A stretch of DNA of 64,000 bases from the NCBI RefSeq assembly GCF_038002165.1, contig NZ_JBBOBR010000001.1, positions 1,922,001 through 1,986,000 of the forward strand, given 5' to 3'. Positions 35,977 to 44,374 of the stretch are shown here, in pieces. The first letter of the stretch is position 1. Every line of letters begins with the position of its first letter. The notes under the pieces are model-generated. The model saw only the letters and a program-made list of their open reading frames with translations, was not told the DNA's origin and made no database searches. Source of the DNA: Cytobacillus sp. FSL H8-0458 (GTDB lineage: Bacteria > Bacillota > Bacilli > Bacillales > Cytobacillaceae). The translations under genes were made by a program, and so were the position numbers.

Positions 35977-36499
35977 ATTTTGTATATCGATTAGCGTAGC
36001 TGGAGGCCACGAATGCTTCCGGCTTTATTTTTGGCTCAAGGCCGATTGATTCGATCCTGGACACCATTTCTTTCACAAATTCCCTGGTTTTATTTCTTTT
36101 GCCTGATCCGATGTCCATATGCCCTTCCATTGAGAATGATCCGCCTTTATAAAGGAATGGCAGAACGATTTCAAACATTTTGTCTTTGTAATCCTCTGTA
36201 AACAAAGAGACCACTTCTTCAGTCAGCGAGGTTTCATAGGAGATTCGCTCATGTAGATGCAGCATTTTCCTTGGTATAACAGTTTTTCGAATACATGCCC
36301 AGGCGCCTTTTCGCTCATTTTGTATCACAATCCCGGTTATAAAGACAGTGCGATTGCAATGCACCTGTGAATCTGTTCCAATCATAAGCCTGAAGTTCCC
36401 ATCAGGATTTCGCTTTATAAAAAGTAAGATCCGGTCGAATACCTGCTCAAAAGTCATATACCTCTCCTGAAGATTTTGAAATTTATATTCAGCATTCAC
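35975..36499 (-). CDS. ykuK: YkuK family RNase H-like protein
   Basis: A 174-residue protein: LMIGTDSQVHCNRTVFITGIVI, EGHMDIGSGKRNKTREFVKEM and EAFVASSYANRYTK, matching YkuK (DUF458). The TDSQ and later acidic residues suggest an RNase H-like nuclease fold, but activity is not established. Start choice: GTG 36499 keeps the FQNLQERYMTFEQV N-terminus shared with YkuK, while an ATG at 36457 has the better ribosome site (AGGAGAGG). Confidence 0.82.
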   Translation of the reverse strand: MNAEYKFQNLQERYMTFEQVFDRILLFIKRNPDGNFRLMIGTDSQVHCNRTVFITGIVIQNERKGAWACIRKTVIPRKMLHLHERISYETSLTEEVVSLFTEDYKDKMFEIVLPFLYKGGSFSMEGHMDIGSGKRNKTREFVKEMVSRIESIGLEPKIKPEAFVASSYANRYTK

Positions 36500-36708
36500 C
36501 TATTATCACCACATTAAGTATTTTGTCTCGGAGTATCACTCTTCCACAACCTTTAACTTAAAATGTAATCCTTATTACTGCCATTATATTGACGGACACT
36601 GAACAAGTTGTTTATTTTTTTGAAAAAATTGCTTATGAGGCAAAGGAACAGAAAATGAATGGGAATCTTCATAATGATAAAAGATATGGTAAAAGAGGAG
36701 GTGTTCTT

Positions 36709-37152
36709 ATGAACAAAACACTTATCTTAATACTTAAATTAGCATCAGCCATGATTGCTTTTGCCATAGCGCTTGATTTATTTTTTAATGCGACATTCGC
36801 TGATATTATTTCTTTCAGTATTCTGGTAACAGCCATGTCCTATATGCTCGGAGACCGCATCATCCTTCCGCGGCTGGGAAACCGGAATGCCCTTATTGCT
36901 GACTTTTTCTTAGTCTATGCTTCTGTTTGGGTGTTTGGAAGTGTGCTGCTTAACAGTTACCAGCAAATCGCTTGGGGAAGTGTGATTGCGGCAGGGATTA
37001 TCACTCTCTCTGAGGTATTTGTGCACAGATTCCTGGTAAATAAAAGGGAAATCAGCCAAGAGAAAGAGAGCAGCCAATCTGCTATAAATCCGCGGCTTGC
37101 TTATGGGATGGAAATGGCTGAAGAAAGAGAGCCGACAAAGGATTGGGAATAA
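36709..37152 (+). CDS. YndM-like DUF2512 membrane protein
   Basis: A 147-residue protein with four hydrophobic helices (about residues 4-22, 28-48, 60-80, 86-106) and a charged cytoplasmic tail. TAMSYMLGDRIILPRLGNRNA matches the DUF2512 (YndM) family. Function is unknown. ATG 36709 has GAGGAGGTG upstream; the open frame extends left to 36589 but without a better start. Confidence 0.75.
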   Translation: MNKTLILILKLASAMIAFAIALDLFFNATFADIISFSILVTAMSYMLGDRIILPRLGNRNALIADFFLVYASVWVFGSVLLNSYQQIAWGSVIAAGIITLSEVFVHRFLVNKREISQEKESSQSAINPRLAYGMEMAEEREPTKDWE

Positions 37153-37168
37153 ATTTATATATTTCTCG

Positions 37169-37208
37169 AAGCCCCGTTCATGACCACTTGGTCTGAAAGG
37201 GCTTTTTA
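37169..37208 (+). terminator. Terminator before the hydrogenase operon
   Basis: AAGCCC pairs with GGGCTT, with an inner GACCA/GGTC hairpin and a T tail. It separates the yndM-like gene from hypA. Confidence 0.75.
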
Positions 37209-37277
37209 TTTTGCATGTAACTAGAGATCTTAGAATATCCATTAACAAACAATCAATTTGCTAAAGGGAGGTTACAT

Positions 37278-37643
37278 ATGCACGAAATGTCTCTGATGGC
37301 TGAAGTTCTTCGCCTGGTGGAGGAAGATGCCATCGAGAGAGGCTTTATGAAGGTTGATCGAATCTCTGTCATTGTCGGGGAACTTTCCAATGTCCTGCCC
37401 GATGCATTAGAACTTGCATTTTGTTACTTTCAAAAACAGGAGTGCAGCCTGATCAGCGAAAAAACCGAACTGGCTATTATAAGGGAGGAAGCAAAAGCCA
37501 GGTGCAAAGAGTGCAGAAAAGAATTTGCCCCGGATTACCGGATAGCCCTTTGTCCACATTGCCATCAATTAAATACTGAGATAATCTCCGGCGAATCTTT
37601 TCAAATTGAGTCTTATGAAGGAAGTGAGAGTTTTGAAGATTAA
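37278..37643 (+). CDS. hypA: Hydrogenase nickel-incorporation protein HypA
   Basis: A 121-residue protein starting MHEMSLMAEVL, whose N-terminal MHE binds nickel in the family. The zinc site is two Cys pairs: CKEC (about residue 77) and CPHC (about 96). With HypB it delivers nickel to the hydrogenase large subunit. GGGAGG precedes ATG 37278. It is the first gene of a ten-gene operon and overlaps hypB by 11 bases. No obvious Fnr or ResD site was seen in the 125 bases upstream. Confidence 0.93.
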   Translation: MHEMSLMAEVLRLVEEDAIERGFMKVDRISVIVGELSNVLPDALELAFCYFQKQECSLISEKTELAIIREEAKARCKECRKEFAPDYRIALCPHCHQLNTEIISGESFQIESYEGSESFED

Positions 37644-38298
37644 AATGGACAATGATGTTCTGAAAGATAATAATGCTGCAGCCAATTTTAATAGAACTTT
37701 ATTTAAGCAAAATCAAACACTGGTCATCAATCTTATGAGTGCACCAGGTGCAGGTAAGACCACACTCCTTGAGAGAACCGTTAAAGCTCTGTCATCAGAA
37801 TTCAAAATTGCAGTCATAGAGGGGGATCTGGCAACTGAGCGGGATGCAGACAGGCTTCGGGCTTTAGGTGTAAATACAGTACAAATTAACACAGTTGGCG
37901 GCTGCCATCTTGACGCAAGAATGATAGCCAAAACATTACCCCAATTCCAGCTTGAAGAAATTGATATCCTTTTTATTGAGAACATCGGCAATCTTGTCTG
38001 CCCCTCAGGCTATGATTTGGGACAAGACTATAAGGCTGTCATCCTCAGTGTGCCTGAAGGCAATGACAAAATCCCTAAATACCCTTTGATGTTTCGCCGT
38101 ACCGATTTAACCATTATCAATAAAACAGACTTGCTTCCATACGTACAATTTGATTTAGAAGAAGCACAGAGGGATTTACGCACGATTAACCCGGATGCTG
38201 CTTTTCTTGCACTGTCTTCCCAGAAGGGAGATGGGATGGAGGAATGGATAAACTGGTTAAAGAAAGCACATGCCCATGCTGCGTTCAGTCAGAATTAA
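37633..38298 (+). CDS. hypB: Hydrogenase nickel-incorporation GTPase HypB
   Basis: A 221-residue SIMIBI GTPase: MSAPGAGKTTLLER (Walker A, about residues 34-47), IEGDLATERDA, GGCHLDARM and IINKTDLLPY (guanine specificity). There is no His-rich stretch, so no nickel-storage region. I chose TTG 37633, with AAGGAAG 8 bases upstream inside hypA, because it gives the usual N-terminus KIKMDNDVL. It hydrolyses GTP to drive nickel insertion. It overlaps hypF by 29 bases. Confidence 0.92.
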   Translation: MKIKMDNDVLKDNNAAANFNRTLFKQNQTLVINLMSAPGAGKTTLLERTVKALSSEFKIAVIEGDLATERDADRLRALGVNTVQINTVGGCHLDARMIAKTLPQFQLEEIDILFIENIGNLVCPSGYDLGQDYKAVILSVPEGNDKIPKYPLMFRRTDLTIINKTDLLPYVQFDLEEAQRDLRTINPDAAFLALSSQKGDGMEEWINWLKKAHAHAAFSQN

Positions 38299-40564
38299 AG
38301 TAACCGGAAGAGTACAGGGTGTCGGGTTCCGTCCTTTTATATATGGCCTTTCAAGAAAATACAACATTCAGGGAACAGTTCAAAATAATTTAGATGGCGT
38401 TATTATTCAGGCAGAAGGCGCAAGCAAATCCATTGCCAGCATAATTGATCACATTCAAAACAGCCCTCCTCAACTGGCAAAAATTATTGAAATGACCGTA
38501 GATGAAAGTCTGCCATCGTATTTTAACGATTTTAAGATTGTTCCAAGCAGCCGAAGCAGTCATGCTGAACCATTAATTCCAGCAGATGCGGGATTGTGCA
38601 ATGACTGCCTGCGCGAGATGCGTCAAGAGAGCAACAGGCGGTTTCAATATCCTTTTACAAATTGCACTCAATGCGGGCCGCGGTATTCCATCATTCGGGA
38701 GCTTCCGTATGACAGGCCACACACCGCCATGGACAAATTTCACATGTGTATTTCCTGCAGGGAAGAATATGAAAATCCGACAAATCGCCGCCATCATGCA
38801 CAGCCGGTATGCTGCCCTGATTGCGGACCTGAACTAATTCTTTACGATTCGAATAAGAAGCCGCTGAAAAGAAATCATCAAGCTATTCAAGCGGCATCCA
38901 ATCTATTATCGGAAGGAAAGATTGTAAGCATTAAGGGGATAGGGGGATATCATCTTGCCTGCAATGCACACAATGAAAAGGCGATTAATGAACTAAGAAT
39001 CCGGAAAAACAGGCCGCAGCGCCCTCTGGCAATTATGGCAAAATCACTTGAAACGGCACGGAAGTATTGCCATGTCACAGAAAAAGAAGCAGAGATGCTA
39101 AGGAGCCCTGAAATGCCAATCGTTGTTTTAAGGAAAAAAGAGAGTTCCGATCTTCCTGAGCATCTTTCCCCGGGGTTATCGACCATAGGAATCATGCTTC
39201 CCTATTCGCCGCTGCATCATCTGCTGTTTGAGAACAGCGAGCTGGAATGCATCGTACTGACAAGCTCTAATCCGTCTGGACTGCCGTTATATTTCAAAGA
39301 GGACCCAGGCATCCTGTGTGACTATATTCTTACCCATAATCGCCCCATTCTTCATCCCATCGATGACTCTGTCATACAAGTCAATCAGGCTGGAGAAGTT
39401 CTTTTTCTAAGACGCTCCAGAGGTTTTATTCCGGAAGTTTTTAAAACCGCCTATCCGTTAGATCAAATCCTGGCTTTAGGGGGAAACCAGAAGAATGCCT
39501 TTGCTGCCGGGAAGGGCCACAGCATTTATATGGGCCCGCATATTGGAGATCTGGATAACGAAGAGATGCTGCAGCATTATGAAAATCAGGTGAAGCATTA
39601 TAACAGCTGGCTGGGGTTTGAGGAAAAAATGATTGCCGCTGACTTACATCCTTCGTATTCCGTAAGCAAGTATGCAAGCCATTTCAAGGTGCCTGTGATC
39701 CAAGTCCAGCATCATCACGCCCATCATGTGTCATGTATGGCAGACAATGATTTATATGAACCGTGCTTTGGACTGATTCTCGACGGCACAGGCTATGGGG
39801 ATGACGGTCATATTTGGGGGTTTGAATTATTGTATGGCTGTGCCGATTCCTTTGAGCGGCTGGGCCATCTCAGTTATACACCGCTGCCTGGAGGAGAGAA
39901 GGCTGTAAAGGAGCCATGGAGGAATGCTGCAGGAATGATTCTTCACTTCTGGCCTGGTCATGGAAAGGAGCTTGCTCTGAAACTTTTTCCCGAAAAAGCC
40001 AGAGAAATCAGCATTATTGAACACATGGTGAATAAGAAGATCCATATACCCCTTGCCGGAACGTGCGGGAGGCTTTTTGATGCAGTCAGTGCCATATTGG
40101 GAATCTGCCAAACATCCACTTACGAGGGAGAAGCAGCGATGAAACTATCAGATTATATGTATAGATCCCGGTCAGAATTTAACAAACCTTATCCCTTTAA
40201 GATAATAAAAGACAGAGGAGAACCATACCGGCTCGACTTCTCCCAGATGATTTATCAAATAATCCAGGAATATTTTGAGGCCGTTCCACCTGCTGTTATT
40301 ATTCAAAGATTTCATCATACAGTTGCAACTGCATCGGCAACGTTAATTTTATGTAAAGCGGATGAAAGACCAGAGCTTAACCGGCGAATTGTCCTTTCAG
40401 GAGGGGCGTTTCAAAATGTTTTTCTTGCCAGGGAACTTTCCAGAAAGCTTGAGGAAAACGGTTTTACTGTTTATACACATAAGAAAGTTCCTTGCCATGA
40501 TGGCGGATTATCATTAGGGCAGTTAATGATTGCAGCCAGACAAACAAAAGCTAAAAAGATATAA
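38270..40564 (+). CDS. hypF: Carbamoyltransferase HypF
   Basis: A 764-residue maturation enzyme. An N-terminal acylphosphatase domain (GRVQGVGFRPFIYGL) is followed by two zinc fingers (CNDC/CTQC and CISC/CCPDC), a YrdC-like domain (IKGIGGYHLACNA) and a Kae1-like domain (HHHAHHVSCMAD, LDGTGYGDDGHIWG). It makes the carbamoyl group that becomes the CN ligands of the NiFe site, using carbamoyl phosphate and ATP. An in-frame ATG at 38276 is an alternative start. It lies between hypB and hypC. Confidence 0.93.
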   Translation: MPMLRSVRIKVTGRVQGVGFRPFIYGLSRKYNIQGTVQNNLDGVIIQAEGASKSIASIIDHIQNSPPQLAKIIEMTVDESLPSYFNDFKIVPSSRSSHAEPLIPADAGLCNDCLREMRQESNRRFQYPFTNCTQCGPRYSIIRELPYDRPHTAMDKFHMCISCREEYENPTNRRHHAQPVCCPDCGPELILYDSNKKPLKRNHQAIQAASNLLSEGKIVSIKGIGGYHLACNAHNEKAINELRIRKNRPQRPLAIMAKSLETARKYCHVTEKEAEMLRSPEMPIVVLRKKESSDLPEHLSPGLSTIGIMLPYSPLHHLLFENSELECIVLTSSNPSGLPLYFKEDPGILCDYILTHNRPILHPIDDSVIQVNQAGEVLFLRRSRGFIPEVFKTAYPLDQILALGGNQKNAFAAGKGHSIYMGPHIGDLDNEEMLQHYENQVKHYNSWLGFEEKMIAADLHPSYSVSKYASHFKVPVIQVQHHHAHHVSCMADNDLYEPCFGLILDGTGYGDDGHIWGFELLYGCADSFERLGHLSYTPLPGGEKAVKEPWRNAAGMILHFWPGHGKELALKLFPEKAREISIIEHMVNKKIHIPLAGTCGRLFDAVSAILGICQTSTYEGEAAMKLSDYMYRSRSEFNKPYPFKIIKDRGEPYRLDFSQMIYQIIQEYFEAVPPAVIIQRFHHTVATASATLILCKADERPELNRRIVLSGGAFQNVFLARELSRKLEENGFTVYTHKKVPCHDGGLSLGQLMIAARQTKAKKI

Positions 40565-40576
40565 AGGGGTGGTTTC

Positions 40577-40810
40577 ATGTGTGTAGGTGTTCCCTCAAAA
40601 GTTATAAAACTGGAAGAAAACCGTGCTCTTGTAAATGTTATGGGATCTAAAATTTATGTGGGCATTCTTTTTGTTCCAGAGGTGAAAATCAATGATTATG
40701 TGCTAATTCATGCAGGACAGGCCATGACTATCATCAATGAGGAATTTGCCCGTGAAAGCATTGAGGAATGGAGGAGAATAATTGATGGACAGCATGGCAC
40801 CCTTTTCTGA
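40577..40810 (+). CDS. hypC: Hydrogenase assembly chaperone HypC
   Basis: A 77-residue protein starting MCVGVPSKVIKLEENRALV. The N-terminal MC and the following Pro match HypC/HybG, where Cys2 carries the Fe(CN)2CO unit with HypD. AGGGGTGG precedes ATG 40577. It overlaps hypD by 26 bases. Confidence 0.9.
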   Translation: MCVGVPSKVIKLEENRALVNVMGSKIYVGILFVPEVKINDYVLIHAGQAMTIINEEFARESIEEWRRIIDGQHGTLF

Positions 40811-41891
40811 TCCGGTTCTAAGCCAGCAGTCAGCAGAAGCAGTCATCCAATTAGCTAAACAATATATTCAGATGCACGGCCGAAAACCTGTTTTTATGGA
40901 GGTGTGCGGCTCGCATACAATGGCCCTTGCCAAAACAGGTGTAAAAACGAGATTAAAAGAGTATGTTCAATTAATAGCGGGTCCGGGCTGTCCTGTTTGT
41001 GTAACAGACCAAAGAACGATAGACAGCATGATCAGCTTATCAAATGGACGAGGCATCATTCTGTGTACATTCGGGGATATGATGCGCGTCCCGGGATCCA
41101 GGCATTCTTTGCTTGAAGCCAAAACAAAGGGAAAGGATATTCGTGTAGTCTATTCCCCATTGGACAGCATACGCATCGCTGAACAGAATCCTGACAAAGA
41201 AATAATATTTTTAGGCATAGGCTTTGAAACGACAATTCCATTGCTGGCAGCAGCCATCAAGGAAGCCGAACAGAGAGGTTTAACCAATTTCAGCATTTGG
41301 ATGACAACAAAATTGGTCGAGCCAGTTTTACGTGTGCTCCTTGACGCAGGTGAAATTCACCTGGACGGTTTTTTGCTCCCCGGCCATGTATCTGTTGTGC
41401 TGGGAAAAGAGAGTTACTCTTTTTTAACTGAAGAGTATAGGATGCCTGGAGTCATTTCAGGCTTTGAGCCGGTCCAACTTTTAAGCAGTATTTATAAATT
41501 GCTGCAGCTTTGTATAGAGAATAAAGCGAAAATCATTAATGATTATCCTTATGCAGTTTCTGAGTCAGGCAATGGTGCTGCCAAAAGCCTGATGAAGAAA
41601 TATTTAAAGCCGGGGGATGAAGACTGGCGCGGAATAGGAACAATTCCCAATAGCGGCCTGGTACTTAAAGACAATTACCAGGACTTTGATGCCAAGAAGA
41701 AATTTAAGATTACGATAGCTTCTCCGCGAAAGACGAAATGCAGATGCGGTGAAGTCATTCGGGGACTGACTGTTCCTGAAGAATGTATCCTTTTCAACAA
41801 AGCCTGCACACCAGCTAATCCAATAGGTCCCTGCATGGTTTCAGCAGAAGGCACATGTGCAGCCCATTACCACTATATGAGGGAGGAGTGA
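40785..41891 (+). CDS. hypD: Hydrogenase iron-ligand assembly protein HypD
   Basis: A 368-residue protein with FMEVCGSHTMAL, GPGCPVCVT, LGIGFETT and PGHVSVVLG, and C-terminal Cys residues (CRCGEVIRG, CGACTPANPIGPC-like region) for the [4Fe-4S] cluster. With HypC it assembles Fe(CN)2CO. Start ATG 40785 has GAGGAG 8 bases upstream; the TTG one codon earlier is less likely. Gap to hypE is 2 bases. Confidence 0.93.
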   Translation: MDSMAPFSDPVLSQQSAEAVIQLAKQYIQMHGRKPVFMEVCGSHTMALAKTGVKTRLKEYVQLIAGPGCPVCVTDQRTIDSMISLSNGRGIILCTFGDMMRVPGSRHSLLEAKTKGKDIRVVYSPLDSIRIAEQNPDKEIIFLGIGFETTIPLLAAAIKEAEQRGLTNFSIWMTTKLVEPVLRVLLDAGEIHLDGFLLPGHVSVVLGKESYSFLTEEYRMPGVISGFEPVQLLSSIYKLLQLCIENKAKIINDYPYAVSESGNGAAKSLMKKYLKPGDEDWRGIGTIPNSGLVLKDNYQDFDAKKKFKITIASPRKTKCRCGEVIRGLTVPEECILFNKACTPANPIGPCMVSAEGTCAAHYHYMREE

Positions 41892-41893
41892 TC

Positions 41894-42904
41894 ATGCTGC
41901 AGCGGATAAATCTGGCCCATGGGGAAGGCGGGGAGCTGACACATAGACTGATTAAGGATGTTTTTGAAAAAGCATTCGGCCACGGGGAGCATACAAAGCA
42001 CGATTCAGCCATATTTCAATGGAAGCCCGAAACGATTGCATTGACAACTGACAGCTATGTAGTAAAACCGATTTTCTTTCCTGGAGGGAATATTGGCAAG
42101 CTTGCTGTTGCCGGGACTGTTAATGACCTGGCTGTCAGCGGTGCAGTTCCCAAATTTATGACAGCAGGGTTCATTATTGAAGAAGGTCTGCCCCTTAAAG
42201 ATTTAAAGGAAATTGTTCATAGCATGGCTGACGAAGCAGAAAAAGCAGGAATCAGGATCATTGCAGGAGACACAAAGGTGGTCGAAAAAGGCAGTGCAGA
42301 CAGGTTATTCATCAATACTTCCGGCATTGGAACAGTGGAGAGCGGGCACAAACTTCAGCCAAAACACATTCAGAAAGGTGATTCTATTATCTTAAGCGGA
42401 ACGATCGGAGACCATGGAATTGCAATTCTCAGTGCCCGAGAAGAGCTTGGCTTGCTTACGGACACAGTAAGTGATTGCGCTTCACTCAATGGGCTTATTC
42501 AGAGTCTGATCCAAACGATAGATGGAATTCGCCTATTGAAGGATCCGACAAGAGGGGGACTAGCGACAGCACTTGTAGAACTTTGTGAAGACTTCCATTT
42601 TAATTGCGAAATTGATGAAGAATTCATTCCCATTCGGGATGATGTTCATGGTGCATGCGATATTCTAGGCTTCGATCCCCTTTATCTGGCAAATGAAGGG
42701 AAAATGATTTTACTGGTGGATTCGAAAAAGGAAGAGCAGGCACTTCAATTATTAAGGAGCCATCCTTTAGGCGAGAACGCAGCTGTCATAGGACAGGTAA
42801 CCGGCACAACTAATAGCGCCGGTAAGCTTTATTTAAAAACACCTTTAGGAACAACACGCAGACTGCAGCGCCTTGCCGGATTGATGCTGCCCAGGATTTG
42901 TTAA
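41894..42904 (+). CDS. hypE: Hydrogenase cyanide-ligand protein HypE
   Basis: A 336-residue AIR-synthase-like protein: NLAHGEGGELTHRL, TTDSYVVKPIFFPGGN, DPTRGGLATAL, and the C-terminal PRIC whose final Cys receives the carbamoyl group from HypF and is dehydrated to thiocyanate. GGGAGGAGTG precedes ATG 41894. It is the last maturation gene before the structural block; the next gene begins 55 bases later with no terminator between. Confidence 0.93.
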   Translation: MLQRINLAHGEGGELTHRLIKDVFEKAFGHGEHTKHDSAIFQWKPETIALTTDSYVVKPIFFPGGNIGKLAVAGTVNDLAVSGAVPKFMTAGFIIEEGLPLKDLKEIVHSMADEAEKAGIRIIAGDTKVVEKGSADRLFINTSGIGTVESGHKLQPKHIQKGDSIILSGTIGDHGIAILSAREELGLLTDTVSDCASLNGLIQSLIQTIDGIRLLKDPTRGGLATALVELCEDFHFNCEIDEEFIPIRDDVHGACDILGFDPLYLANEGKMILLVDSKKEEQALQLLRSHPLGENAAVIGQVTGTTNSAGKLYLKTPLGTTRRLQRLAGLMLPRIC

Positions 42905-42959
42905 AGTTTTCTCTGTTTCCTGCATAGTATAGGGTATGAAAGCCTAAGGAGAGAATGCG

Positions 42960-43469
42960 ATGCAAAACATCAGGATGCTTCAGCAGCAGGTGAATAGCCT
43001 TATAACTCAGGCAAGGCAGGATATTTATTCAATTTCTGCCACTTCAGACCCCACTGCCAAACAGGTAAAACTTCAGAGAATTTGGGACGCATTGACAAGC
43101 ATTCAATTTCTAAATGATTTACTGGCAGCCCATGCAGCCTCATCCATTGCCCCGGCAAATGATAGGCCACCCATGAACACGATGCCAGCGGGCCAGCCGA
43201 TATCCCCAACTGCAGCAAATCCGGCAGTGGCTGTTCCAAATCAAACCTTTACAATTCAGGATTTAGCGAATTACGATGGCAAAAATGGCCGGCCTGCTTA
43301 TGTAGCCGTGAGCGGCGTCGTTTATGATGTAACCAATAACAGAGCGTGGGCCGCTGCTACCCATTTTGGTTTGGTATCTGGAAGGGATTATACACAGGAG
43401 TTCGCCTCCTGCCACGCAGGACAGCAATCGATTTTAGCAACTTTGCCAGTCGTCGGGAGGCTGATTTAA
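42960..43469 (+). CDS. Cytochrome b5-fold protein in the hydrogenase operon
   Basis: A 169-residue soluble protein. Residues 1-60 are helical, 62-95 a Pro/Ala-rich linker, and 96-169 a cytochrome b5-like heme/steroid-binding domain: FTIQDLANYDGKNGRPAYVAVSG, VVYDVTNN, HFGLVSGRDYTQEF and SCHAGQQ. The His in THFG and CHAG are the likely axial ligands if heme is bound; the classic HPGG is absent. There is no signal or membrane segment. AAGGAGAG precedes the ATG, and the stop overlaps the hydrogenase small-subunit start by one base (TAATG). A role as electron acceptor or redox partner for the hydrogenase is inferred from position only. Confidence 0.75.
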   Translation: MQNIRMLQQQVNSLITQARQDIYSISATSDPTAKQVKLQRIWDALTSIQFLNDLLAAHAASSIAPANDRPPMNTMPAGQPISPTAANPAVAVPNQTFTIQDLANYDGKNGRPAYVAVSGVVYDVTNNRAWAAATHFGLVSGRDYTQEFASCHAGQQSILATLPVVGRLI

Positions 43470-44374
43470 TGGAAAATTATATTTTGCCGCCGGAGCCATT
43501 GACGAATGAAGCCATTGCAGCCAGGTTAACAGCTGGTGCCAGAAACGGAATTGCAAACGGATCAGTCAAAAAGAAAAACCTTGTATATCTGGAGCTCAAT
43601 GGATGCTCCGGCAATATCATCTCCCTGCTGAACGGGGCAAATCCGGACTTTGAATATATGATCGGGTCGATGGTCAATCTCGTTTACAGCAACAGCTTGA
43701 TGGCTGCAGAGGGGGAGAAGGCCATTGAACGGCTTATGAACGCATTGGATGAAGATTACATCCTGGCGGTGGAAGGTGCAGTGTCTTTAAGAGACAATGG
43801 ATTATATAACATCATTGGCACCTGGAAGGGAAAACCGCTTACCGGTTTGGAAGCAGCCAAAATGCTCGGGGAGAAAGCATCTCATATTCTTGCTGTCGGG
43901 GCATGTGCCACGCACGGGGGTGTATCGGCAGCCAGGCCAAATCCTTCCCAGTCTGTAGGTTTGCAGGATGTTCTGCCTGATAAAAATATGATTAAACTGC
44001 CAGGCTGTCCTGTTCATCCGGACTGGTTTTTAGGAACCTTAGCCCACATTCTTTTATATGGGGATCCGGATACCGATAATCTTGGGCGGCCATTAATGTT
44101 TTACAGCACTCTTATTCATGACAGATGCCCCAGGCGCCCTTTTTTCGACCGGGGCATTTTTGCAGAAAAGCTCGGAGATAAAACCTGTTTATTTAAGCTT
44201 GGCTGCCGTGGTCCTGTTACCAGGACTGATTGTCCGACAAGGCAATGGAATGGCCATGTGAATTGGCCGATAGGGGATGATACCCCTTGCATTGGATGTG
44301 CCCAGTTTGGCTTCCCTGATGCGATGGCTCCTTTTATCAGTTATGACACGACAAGGGTGGTGAAGGATGAGTAA
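43469..44374 (+). CDS. [NiFe]-hydrogenase small subunit, no Tat signal, noncanonical proximal cluster site
   Basis: A 301-residue electron-transfer subunit. Cluster ligands are readable. Distal: His217, Cys220, Cys240, Cys246. Medial: Cys255, Cys274, Cys277. Proximal: Cys46, Cys146 and Cys180, but the usual CxxC is CSGN, so Asn49 replaces the fourth Cys. There is no RR signal peptide, so the protein stays in the cytoplasm. CSGN and the lack of Tat resemble group 2a uptake hydrogenases as I remember them; the group needs phylogeny. It overlaps the large-subunit gene by 8 bases. Confidence 0.9.
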   Translation: MENYILPPEPLTNEAIAARLTAGARNGIANGSVKKKNLVYLELNGCSGNIISLLNGANPDFEYMIGSMVNLVYSNSLMAAEGEKAIERLMNALDEDYILAVEGAVSLRDNGLYNIIGTWKGKPLTGLEAAKMLGEKASHILAVGACATHGGVSAARPNPSQSVGLQDVLPDKNMIKLPGCPVHPDWFLGTLAHILLYGDPDTDNLGRPLMFYSTLIHDRCPRRPFFDRGIFAEKLGDKTCLFKLGCRGPVTRTDCPTRQWNGHVNWPIGDDTPCIGCAQFGFPDAMAPFISYDTTRVVKDE

